A DNA stretch of 64,000 nt from the NCBI GenBank assembly GCA_964452725.1, contig CAYVMX010000003.1, forward strand, positions 10,353 to 74,352. Reading direction: 5' to 3'. Positions 16,432-22,942 of this stretch are shown here, one piece after another. Positions within the stretch are counted from its first letter, which is position 1. The number at the start of each line of letters is the position of its first letter. The translations under genes were made by a program, and so were the position numbers. Under the pieces are notes generated by a model, which was not told where the DNA came from, searched no databases, and saw only the letters and a list, made by a program, of their open reading frames with translations. The DNA comes from CAYVMX01 sp964452725 (GTDB taxonomy: Bacteria > Patescibacteriota > Gracilibacteria > JAHISY01).

Positions 16432-17988
16432 ATGCGCTTACACATTATATCTCGATTGCTTTTGGTGTTTGGTGTTGCCCTGCTGGGGGCGTATAGTGCG
16501 CCGCTGGCGACCTCACTGACCGAGACAGTGTCGACCCCGACTGACTTAGTTCAAAGCGCTCCCGAAGCTGTAGATGAGCTACAGGCGGTCGTCTCTGCGC
16601 AGGAGTCTGTCCGAGCAGGTAAGAATATTATTTTCAATGCAGCGCGTAGCTACAATCCCAACCCTGAACGTCCAGCAGTTTATAATTGGGATTTTGGTGA
16701 TGGTACTTTTGATACAGGTGAAGAGGTGGTACATGTTTTTCGCCAGCCAGGGATTTATGATGTGACGCTAAATCTACGAGTAGGTAACGAGACAGATACG
16801 GTGACCTTCCCGATCTTTGCCTATGCGCGTGCGGTGCTACTGGTCGCCGATGATTCGAATAAGGAAAACCAACTCTTGGCATTGGCAGGAGCTGCCCGAG
16901 CAGAAGGTATCTTGCTTGCTGTGGCACGGGGTTATAGTACGACATTTACGCGTGAAAACTCCATCATTACTGCTCTCCAAGAAAAAACCGAAGCACTGGC
17001 AAATGCTGAGCTAATTGTGCTTTGGACGAAGGGCAGTGGAGGACTCAGTGCTCTGACTCAGTTTTTTCACGAACAAATCGACTCATTTGATTTCAGTGGT
17101 CGTAGGATCGCTGTCATCAGTGAAGGTAATTTAGCTGACCTCGCTCAAATTTCTCGTAGTACTTTTGCGACGCTCGAGCCAGCGGAGATTATCCTTACTC
17201 GTGCCGATGCGCTACGTGAGCTGATACTCCGTGGCTATACTTCTGATACGGCTACTACACTCTCCGATCAGGCAATCCCTGCTATGATTGTCGATTCGGG
17301 TTTAGCAGAGTTCAATCCACTCTGGAGTCTTTCTTTCATTGTCAATCGCCTCCTCAGTCAGGGTATACCAGCCTCGATGTTGCTTTTGATACTTATGTTG
17401 CCGGTGATTGCGACGATTGTAGCGTTTCTCAAACAAGTCGTAGGCATTACAACTTTCGGAGTTTATACGCCTTCAGTGATTACACTTTCTTTTCTGATCC
17501 TCGGTATTTGGCTTGGCATTGCGATTTTATTCGTTGTGATTATTGCTAGTACAATCATGCGTCGACTGCTGCGACACTATCGACTGAGCTATACGCCACG
17601 GATGGCCCTAGTGCTGACTGGTGTAGCATTGGCGATTTTGTTTACTGTTGCTGCTTTGACAGAGCTGACGAATTTCAGTGGAGCGAATATTGGTAGTTTT
17701 GTTTTTCCGATTTTGATTATGGGTACGCTTGCCGAGCGATTTGCCTCTGTGCAGACAGAAAAAGGCACTTATTCAGCTGTACAGCTGACCATAGAGGTTA
17801 CGTTTGTCGCGGTAGTTTGTTATCTCATCGTAGGTCAGTGGGTTGCCTTTCGGACACTCATGCTGGCGACACCAGAGATAGTGTTTATCTTCATCGGGGC
17901 AGATATCATGTTGGGTCGTTATACTGGTCTGCGCATCACAGAGTATGTGCGGTTCAAGGACGTGCTCAAAAAGGCGGAGGAAGAGTAA
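16432..17988 (+). CDS. PKD-domain protein with 7TM (transglutaminase-associated type) membrane domain
   Basis: A 518-residue protein: signal or anchor segment (about 1-22), a PKD domain (about 50-130; NWDFGDGTFDTGEEVVHVF), an alpha/beta extracytoplasmic region (about 130-285), then about seven membrane helices (300-500). The membrane part contains TTFGVYTPSVITLSFL and a terminal LGRYTGLRITEYVRF. These resemble the 7TM family usually fused to an inactive transglutaminase domain. Here the transglutaminase is missing and PKD takes its place. Function unknown; often proposed to act with ATP-grasp ligases. Confidence 0.72.
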   Translation: MRLHIISRLLLVFGVALLGAYSAPLATSLTETVSTPTDLVQSAPEAVDELQAVVSAQESVRAGKNIIFNAARSYNPNPERPAVYNWDFGDGTFDTGEEVVHVFRQPGIYDVTLNLRVGNETDTVTFPIFAYARAVLLVADDSNKENQLLALAGAARAEGILLAVARGYSTTFTRENSIITALQEKTEALANAELIVLWTKGSGGLSALTQFFHEQIDSFDFSGRRIAVISEGNLADLAQISRSTFATLEPAEIILTRADALRELILRGYTSDTATTLSDQAIPAMIVDSGLAEFNPLWSLSFIVNRLLSQGIPASMLLLILMLPVIATIVAFLKQVVGITTFGVYTPSVITLSFLILGIWLGIAILFVVIIASTIMRRLLRHYRLSYTPRMALVLTGVALAILFTVAALTELTNFSGANIGSFVFPILIMGTLAERFASVQTEKGTYSAVQLTIEVTFVAVVCYLIVGQWVAFRTLMLATPEIVFIFIGADIMLGRYTGLRITEYVRFKDVLKKAEEE

Positions 17989-18016
17989 AGCTAGCAATTC
18001 TCGATAGAAGGTTGGT

Positions 18017-18547
18017 TTAGCGTAGTAGTCCGACTCCGAGAGCGAGTGCAATGACAGCTATGACAGCGAAGCCAACTAGCAGCACGCTGTTTTTTATTTT
18101 TAGCGCATTGAGATTATCTTTGAGTGAGGCGGTTTCTTTTTGGAGTTCATCTTCACGTTGTTTGTACTCCAGTAGTGGCACGGAGGCCTTTACTTGTGCT
18201 TCTAGCTGACCGACACGAAAGCTGGCAGCTTCAAGCTTCTCCTGCTTAGCTTTGAGGTCTGTATTAGCTTCTTCGTAGAGTTTTTGAAAGACCTTTTCTT
18301 CACTACTGGGCTGGACTGTGATACGTTCGGCTCGCGGCTCGGCAGTAGCATTACTGTGTGATTCTGATTTAGTTTTGGGTTTTTTTACGGTTAGTTGTCC
18401 TAGTTCGCCAGCATGGACAAAGATCGCACGACCCTGTGTTTTGTATTTCAATTTACCAGAGCGTAGCCAGCGATCGAGTGTACGGGTAGACACACCGAGC
18501 TGATCGGCGGCATCTTCACGCGAGACTGAATACTGGCTGACGGACAT
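18017..18547 (-). CDS. Membrane-anchored MerR/excisionase-type helix-turn-helix protein
   Basis: A 176-residue protein with an N-terminal winged-helix DNA-binding motif (about 3-50; EDAADQLGVSTRTLDRWLRSGKL), a polar linker, a coiled coil (about 80-145) and one C-terminal transmembrane helix (about 150-175). A DNA-binding head joined to a membrane tail suggests membrane-tethered regulation or DNA positioning. No target is evident. ATG at 18547 is chosen; a 13-residue longer form exists. Confidence 0.7.
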   Translation of the reverse strand: MSVSQYSVSREDAADQLGVSTRTLDRWLRSGKLKYKTQGRAIFVHAGELGQLTVKKPKTKSESHSNATAEPRAERITVQPSSEEKVFQKLYEEANTDLKAKQEKLEAASFRVGQLEAQVKASVPLLEYKQREDELQKETASLKDNLNALKIKNSVLLVGFAVIAVIALALGVGLLR

Positions 18548-18610
18548 GTCTAGACGTAAAATAGCACTTCCAAAACTACTTAGCAAGGGCTGAGAATGTC
18601 TGGTAGACAG

Positions 18611-19603
18611 TTATTGTTCGGTGATGGTTTCTTTTACCCGCATGCCAAAGTGTCGACCGGCCTCTTCGGTGTAGGCGAGGACTTCGTCACCGGGCTGGAG
18701 CTGAGTGACGGAGATCCAGCCACCACCGGGTTTGGTTAGGCGGATAGTCTCGGCATTCTGAAGCTGGAGTGAGATGGTTTTGTTTTCTACTTTAGCCTTC
18801 ACCAGTAGCATGGGGCGACGTTCGACCTTGGCGCGACCGACGGTCACGGGGAATGTATTACCCTCGGGATCACAAGCAATCACACGGCGACCAGCTTTCA
18901 TCTCGCTGAGATAGCTAGTCTTGCCATCGGGTAGGCGGACATAGGCGTGGACTGCGCCAGCATTGACTCGAAAAGGTCGGGCAGCGACGTATTCGTTTTC
19001 GACGTTTTCATTGTGTACGAGGAACATCGCAGCTGAGCTATCACCGACGAGTGCGCCTTGTCCGGGTGCGAGGATTGAAGTGGTGTCGATACAGACTCGA
19101 TCAGCGACGCCAGCTGGTGTGATGCTCTCGACTACTGCTGTGACGAGTTCGAGTTTTTCATTATTTGCTTCGCGGACGATCGCTGCGACGTCGATGATGT
19201 CTTGTACTGTCTTTGGGTTTAAACACACGCCAGCTGCGCCGACTTCCATCGTCTCTAGCGCGAGCCGAGCTTGCTCGGTATCATCAGCGCCTTGTATGAT
19301 AGTCGCTCCTGCGGCGATTAGATTTTCTAGCGGTATGATAGTCCAGTTCGTATTGCGAATGATGACAGGAACTTTGGCAGCAGCAGCACGTTCTTCGTCA
19401 GCCTTGTTTTCGATCGTGAGGTCGAGGATATCTTTGTCAGGTATCTGATCGCCGTCGGCTGCTACTACAGTGATGAGTCCGAGTTTCGCGACGTCTTTGA
19501 CATGACCCTCAGGTAGTACGAGCGCATCAGCACCTTGCTCGAGCGCAGCTTGAGCGAGAGCTTTATCCCATTTGGCGAGACGAATATAAAAAAGCTTTTG
19601 CAT
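18611..19603 (-). CDS. 3-dehydroquinate synthase II (archaeal type)
   Basis: A 330-residue protein resembling the AroB-prime family that, in archaea, makes 3-dehydroquinate from an aminated heptose precursor in place of AroB. Supporting stretches: LVLPEGHVKD, TTSILAPGQGALVGDSSAAMFLVH, ARPFRVNAGAVHAYVRLPDGKT, YLSEMKAGRRVIACD and GRAKVERRPMLLV. The partner aldolase-type enzyme is not in the window. It is divergent from hemD. An extended -10 lies 9 bases before the ATG, with GGAG also present. Confidence 0.85.
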   Translation of the reverse strand: MQKLFYIRLAKWDKALAQAALEQGADALVLPEGHVKDVAKLGLITVVAADGDQIPDKDILDLTIENKADEERAAAAKVPVIIRNTNWTIIPLENLIAAGATIIQGADDTEQARLALETMEVGAAGVCLNPKTVQDIIDVAAIVREANNEKLELVTAVVESITPAGVADRVCIDTTSILAPGQGALVGDSSAAMFLVHNENVENEYVAARPFRVNAGAVHAYVRLPDGKTSYLSEMKAGRRVIACDPEGNTFPVTVGRAKVERRPMLLVKAKVENKTISLQLQNAETIRLTKPGGGWISVTQLQPGDEVLAYTEEAGRHFGMRVKETITEQ

Positions 19604-19612
19604 TACTCCACT

Positions 19613-19621
19613 ATTCTAGCA
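19613..19621 (-). promoter_or_regulatory. Extended -10 promoter of the DHQ synthase II gene
   Basis: On the minus strand TGCTAGAAT ends 9 bases before the ATG at 19603, implying a very short or absent leader. Confidence 0.5.
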
Positions 19622-19633
19622 AAAATAGAATCC

Positions 19634-20329
19634 ATGCGTGTAGTGCTGACTCACCCGAGTCGTCGTCCCGACGAATTGAAAGCTGCTCTACGAGCAGCAA
19701 AAATCCAGCTAGTTCACTTGCCCCAGTTAAAGATAACATCGCTAAAACCGAAACTACTCCAAACTAAGCCAGATTGGCTTGTGTTACTTTCGCAGAGTGC
19801 CGTGCGGGCGACCAGCCTGAGCTTGAAAAAACTTCAAACTACCAAAATCGCAACAGTCGGCGCAGCGACGCGTAGTTTGGTCCGTGAGCTAGGCATAGCT
19901 GTTGCATTTACACCTCAGACTTTCACTGCGCTGGAGTTGGCAAAAACTTTACCAATAAAAAAAGGTGAAACAGTCTGGCTGTACTCTGGTGGTCAGACAG
20001 ACGAGCGATTTTTTCGGCAGTTGCGAAAGCGTGGTGTAGTCGTTCGAGAGTTCAAAGTCTACACAGCCAAACCAATCAGCTATCCTGTCTCACGATTAAA
20101 AAAAGTTTTTACCAAACCAGTCGATGCTATCGGTCTGACGAGTGCAGCAGGGGTAGCAGCACTAGCTCAGAATTTGAAAAAGCTGAAATTGACCAAACTA
20201 CCGCCAGTAGTCTGTCTGGGATCAGTCGCAGCGAGTGCTGCTAGGCGTGCAGGCTTTCGTCAGATCACTGTCGCCGAGCGAGCGAATTTCGCTGCATTCG
20301 CTACCTGCTTTACGAAGCAGCCACAGTGA
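19634..20329 (+). CDS. hemD: Uroporphyrinogen-III synthase
   Basis: A 231-residue two-domain protein that cyclises and inverts hydroxymethylbilane to uroporphyrinogen III. HemD is poorly conserved, but VLTHPSRR at the start, WLVLLSQSAVRAT, KIATVGAATRSLVRELG, WLYSGGQTDERFFRQLRKRG and DAIGLTSAAGVAAL match the family. ATG at 19634 avoids a long overlap with the divergent gene. HemC, SUMT and precorrin-2 dehydrogenase lie 7 kb away, so the window carries most of the porphobilinogen-to-siroheme branch. Confidence 0.85.
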   Translation: MRVVLTHPSRRPDELKAALRAAKIQLVHLPQLKITSLKPKLLQTKPDWLVLLSQSAVRATSLSLKKLQTTKIATVGAATRSLVRELGIAVAFTPQTFTALELAKTLPIKKGETVWLYSGGQTDERFFRQLRKRGVVVREFKVYTAKPISYPVSRLKKVFTKPVDAIGLTSAAGVAALAQNLKKLKLTKLPPVVCLGSVAASAARRAGFRQITVAERANFAAFATCFTKQPQ

Positions 20330-20331
20330 TC

Positions 20332-20337
20332 TAAACT
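20332..20337 (+). promoter_or_regulatory. -10 box of the lactamase-fold gene (leaderless)
   Basis: TAAACT ends 7 bases before the ATG at 20345, supporting that start over the in-frame GTG at 20339. Confidence 0.45.
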
Positions 20338-20344
20338 CGTGTCC

Positions 20345-20914
20345 ATGCAAATTACTTACAAAGACAAGATAGGTTTCGTACTCAAGGGTGATCGCACGAC
20401 AGTCGCTCTCTGCCTCGCTCCAGCGCAGGTCGGTGCTGAGCAGATTGTAGTTGCCGCTGGTGAAGACGATGTGATCAAGGCAAGCAAGGATCAGTCAGTC
20501 TTTGATTGGCCGGGTGAATACGAGGCTAGTGGTGTGATGGTGATGATAATCCCAGTCGGCAAGGAGCGTAGCGCTCGTGTAGTCAAAGTAATTCACGACG
20601 ACATTAGTCTCGTCCACCTTGACAATATTGCCGAGCCGCTCACAGAAGCCGAAGAAGAAAAGATTGGCAACGTTGATCTGCTCTTCGTCAATATTGGCAA
20701 GAGTGCCAAGCTGCCAACCAAAGGTGTCCAGGCTACGATCGAGGGTATCGACCCTAAGCTTGTCGTACCGATGAACTACACCGCTGGAGAAGAAAAAGAG
20801 TTTGCCAAGGCACTTGGGTTTGCCGAAGCAGAGGCTGAGAGTGTACTCAAGATCAAAAAGTCAGACTTCTCATCTGAGAAAATGAGCTTCGCTGTCCTCA
20901 GGCCACAGAAGTAA
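20345..20914 (+). CDS. Metallo-beta-lactamase-fold protein, metal motif lost
   Basis: A 189-residue protein that resembles the UlaG-like branch of the metallo-beta-lactamase fold (VFDWPGEYEASGVMV, ISLVHLDNIAEPLTEAEEEKIGNVDLLFVNIG, LVVPMNY). The HxHxDH metal site is absent, so it is probably not a hydrolase. Such short forms are common in Patescibacteria. It ends shortly before the tRNA-Arg(CCT) locus. Confidence 0.65.
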   Translation: MQITYKDKIGFVLKGDRTTVALCLAPAQVGAEQIVVAAGEDDVIKASKDQSVFDWPGEYEASGVMVMIIPVGKERSARVVKVIHDDISLVHLDNIAEPLTEAEEEKIGNVDLLFVNIGKSAKLPTKGVQATIEGIDPKLVVPMNYTAGEEKEFAKALGFAEAEAESVLKIKKSDFSSEKMSFAVLRPQK

Positions 20915-20982
20915 ACAAGGCAGTTTTTTTAATCAAAAATTAGACTGCCTCAGACGAGGTGGATTTTGCCAAAGCATTATTT

Positions 20983-21057
20983 GTCCCCATAGTTCAATGG
21001 ATAGAACGACCCTCTCCTAAGGGGTAGATCTAGGTTCGACTCCTGGTGGGGACACCA
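20983..21057 (+). tRNA. tRNA-Arg (anticodon CCT)
   Basis: Cloverleaf with acceptor GTCCCCA/TGGGGAC, discriminator A and an encoded CCA. Anticodon stem ACCCT/GGGGT encloses CTCCTAA, giving CCT. It is followed at once by tail element B and a second copy of its 3' end. Confidence 0.96.
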
Positions 21058-21203
21058 GCTAGGTTATCTCGCCGTAGGCGGGGGTGTTCTAGCTGGCAAT
21101 CCTACTGTGATAGAAGCTGGAAACGTACAAAGCTTGAATTAGCACTACCGTATCGGGGCTGCCCCGTGTACAGACTTCGCTACCGTACAATCAAAAAGCT
21201 AGC
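21058..21203 (+). other. tRNA-tail element B (after tRNA-Arg CCT)
   Basis: A 146-bp non-coding segment. Outer stem CCAGCTAG/CTAGCTGG (8 of 8 pairs, including the tRNA CCA) encloses hairpin CTCGCC-GTA-GGCGGG. Downstream lie ACAAAGCT, GAATTAG, CCGTAT and hairpin CGGGG-CTG-CCCCG (21154-21166), which replaces the CGGT-GCGC-ACCG hairpin of the other copies. A stem TGTAC/GTACA follows, and AAGCTAGC abuts the T-loop copy. Confidence 0.87.
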
Positions 21204-21252
21204 TTCGACTCCTGGTGGGGACACCAGCTAGGTTATCTCGCCGTAGGCGGGG
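21204..21252 (+). repeat. Second copy of tRNA-Arg(CCT) 3' end plus first 26 bp of element B
   Basis: A 49-bp exact copy of 21035-21083, 169 bp downstream: 23 bp of tRNA (T-loop to CCA), then the first 26 bp of the tail. This looks like a tandem unit cut short. The facing tRNA-Ser tail begins 10 bp further on. Confidence 0.95.
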
Positions 21253-21262
21253 CGAATCTTAG

Positions 21263-21280
21263 TGGCGGAAGGGAAGGGAT
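21263..21280 (-). repeat. Second copy of the tRNA-Ser 3' end
   Basis: An 18-bp exact copy of 21437-21454 (end of the T-arm to CCA of tRNA-Ser), 174 bp away in the same orientation. Confidence 0.93.
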
Positions 21281-21436
21281 AGTCGCTACGCTCTCCTGCT
21301 GCGTCGCTCACAATCAAGCACATACTGCGCGTGGCTTGTTGTTCGCTATCCTCGCAGGTCGAACCCATGCAAGCACAGGGTGCTCACCAATCCCCTGCCA
21401 CAACAAAATCTCCACCCTGTGGCGGAGAACTTGTCA
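21281..21436 (-). other. tRNA-tail element E (after tRNA-Ser)
   Basis: A 156-bp non-coding segment, the most divergent of the five. In tRNA orientation, outer stem GCCATGACAA/TTGTTGTGGC (10 pairs with two G-T, including the tRNA CCA) encloses hairpin CTCCGCC/GGTGGAG. A weaker GGT-TCG-ACC hairpin sits where the others have CGGTGCGCACCG. The end is GTAGCGAC instead of AGCTAGC. Confidence 0.78.
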
Positions 21437-21526
21437 TGGCGGAAGGGAAGGGATTCGAACCCTCGGTACGGTTGCCCGCACACACGCTTTCCAAGCGTGC
21501 GCCTTCGACCACTCGGCCACCCTTCC
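21437..21526 (-). tRNA. tRNA-Ser (anticodon GGA)
   Basis: A class II tRNA of 90 bases with long variable arm: acceptor GGAAGGG/CCCTTCC, discriminator G, encoded CCA. Stem CACGC/GCGTG encloses TTGGAAA, giving GGA. It is convergent with tRNA-Arg(CCT), and the two tail elements meet between the genes. Confidence 0.96.
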
Positions 21527-21595
21527 GTTTTAGATTGTGATGTTAAAAAAACGAGGCACTCCTGCCACGTTTTGTTTGTGACAGGGCTTACCTTA

Positions 21596-21811
21596 CTAGC
21601 TCTCGGAGGAAGTAGCTGCTTCTTTGATCTTACGCGTGCGCGCAGGTTTCTTGCTCGTGCGTAGGCAGGCGGCGCAGATCTTTTGCTTGATGCCCTCGAT
21701 ACGCTTGGAGATGATGTTGGGCAGGAAGCGGCGTTTGGTGTGGCGTTTGCTGTGGCTGACGTTATTGCCACTGCGTGGACGTTTGCCACAGGTATCACAG
21801 ACATTACTCAT
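21596..21811 (-). CDS. rpmB: Ribosomal protein L28
   Basis: A 71-residue basic protein of the large ribosomal subunit. CDTCGKRPRSGNNVSHSKRHTKR at the start is the L28 signature. Cysteine pairs CDTC and CAAC indicate the zinc-binding form. The tail is Lys/Arg/Ser-rich. Single gene, divergent from the M50 protease. Confidence 0.94.
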   Translation of the reverse strand: MSNVCDTCGKRPRSGNNVSHSKRHTKRRFLPNIISKRIEGIKQKICAACLRTSKKPARTRKIKEAATSSES

Positions 21812-21863
21812 GCTAAAATTTTTTAAGCTGGACGATTTTACAGATTTCTAAACACCTTGGCAA

Positions 21864-22493
21864 ATGTTTCTACTTGATCTCTCCCCACTCGAAATAGTTG
21901 CTTGGGTGACTGGTTTCCTCGCGGCACTCACTGTACATGAGGCAGCGCATGCTGCTGTGGCGAACTACATGGGTGATCCGACAGCGCGTTATGCTGGACG
22001 CATAACACTCAATCCTCTAAAGCACCTTGATCCAGTTGGTACGCTCTTACTTTTGATTATTGGTTTTGGTTGGGGTAAGCCAGTACCAGTCAATTCACTT
22101 AATTTTTCAAATCCCCGGGCTGGTCAGATCTTGACTGCGCTGGCAGGCCCGTTGGCCAATTTTGCTTTGGCGTTATTGCTGGCGTTACCGATCAACTTTT
22201 TGTTAGATCCGGGTAGTATGGCGTTTCACTTCGTGCGAGTGATGTTGCTCATCAATGTGATCCTCATGGTTTTCAATTTGCTGCCAGTCTATCCGCTCGA
22301 CGGTGGTAATATCGTCGCTCCACTGCTACCACCGAGAGCACGAGTAGTCTTTTTTCAGTATGGTCCAGCGGTACTTTTCGGCGTAATTGCCTTGGATTAT
22401 GTGTTTAAAACAGGGATACTGTGGTCAATCCTTGGTCCACTCATCACTATAGTGGACGCAGTGGTCAATCTCTCCACTACATTTAGTGGTTAG
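21864..22493 (+). CDS. Site-2-type membrane metalloprotease (M50)
   Basis: A 209-residue polytopic protein. Zinc motif HEAAHA in the first hydrophobic segment (about 24-29) and NLLPVYPLDGG (about 138-148, third ligand Asp) define the M50 family. GDPTARYAGRITLNPLKHLDPVG is typical of the short rhomboid-like branch without PDZ. It probably cleaves membrane-embedded substrates; its target is unknown. Confidence 0.88.
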   Translation: MFLLDLSPLEIVAWVTGFLAALTVHEAAHAAVANYMGDPTARYAGRITLNPLKHLDPVGTLLLLIIGFGWGKPVPVNSLNFSNPRAGQILTALAGPLANFALALLLALPINFLLDPGSMAFHFVRVMLLINVILMVFNLLPVYPLDGGNIVAPLLPPRARVVFFQYGPAVLFGVIALDYVFKTGILWSILGPLITIVDAVVNLSTTFSG

Positions 22494-22942
22494 ATCACAA
22501 TCAAAGTTAACTAGCGAATACATTATTTATTCAGTCAATTCAGTTTGTTCGACGAATTAAAAATTCGAGCCTAGTGTGGGGATACTTCTTTCGTGTTCGC
22601 TCACTCATTTCGGCCAAGTCGCTCCTATCTATCTGGGGTGACCGTACATTCCTTCAGGGGCAGCACAAGCGCTTCTGACCAAAAGGAAGGTCACCCACTT
22701 AAATTACGGATTGTTGCCGTTTGGGCAATGGCACGAAAGATTATTCTGGGGAAAGGGGCTCTGCCCCTCTCCCCAGTACCCTTCTCCCCGTAGATGATTT
22801 CATTCGCTCTGGCTTACGCCCAGCTTCGTTTTTGGCTACGGCGGCACTGGTCCGCCTGCGCCAAAAGACTACGCGGGCTTTGAGCCTATGCTCGCTCACT
22901 TACTTTTAGTACCTCAGTTTCGGCTGGGTTTTTTAGATTTAA
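22494..22942. other. Non-coding region with strong RNA-like hairpins
   Basis: 449 bp between the M50 gene and the end of carB with no credible gene. It holds a long interrupted stem (22636-22696: GGGTGACC and TTCCTT against AAGGAAGGTCACCC, capped by CAGGGGC/GCTTCTG), a near-perfect hairpin (22746-22776: CTGGGGA...AGGGGC against GCCCCT...TCCCCAG), a smaller GGCGG/CCGCC hairpin, and a rightward terminator at 22912-22934. The order suggests a transcribed structured RNA or long 3' UTR. No match to RNase P RNA, SRP RNA, tmRNA or 6S RNA motifs was seen. Confidence 0.5.
22912..22934 (+). terminator. Rho-independent terminator
   Basis: CTCAG/CTGGG stem around a TTTCGG loop, followed by six T. It faces rightwards, so it ends transcription from the M50 side or from the structured region before it, not carB. 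Confidence 0.6.

Noticed and set aside
21058..21203. Group I intron in the tRNA tails
   Set aside because: Elements are under 175 bp, lie after the CCA rather than in the anticodon loop, and lack recognisable P7/R/S core motifs.
22593..22909. Short ORFs in the structured region before carB
   Set aside because: They follow palindromes, have odd composition and no start signals; better read as non-coding.
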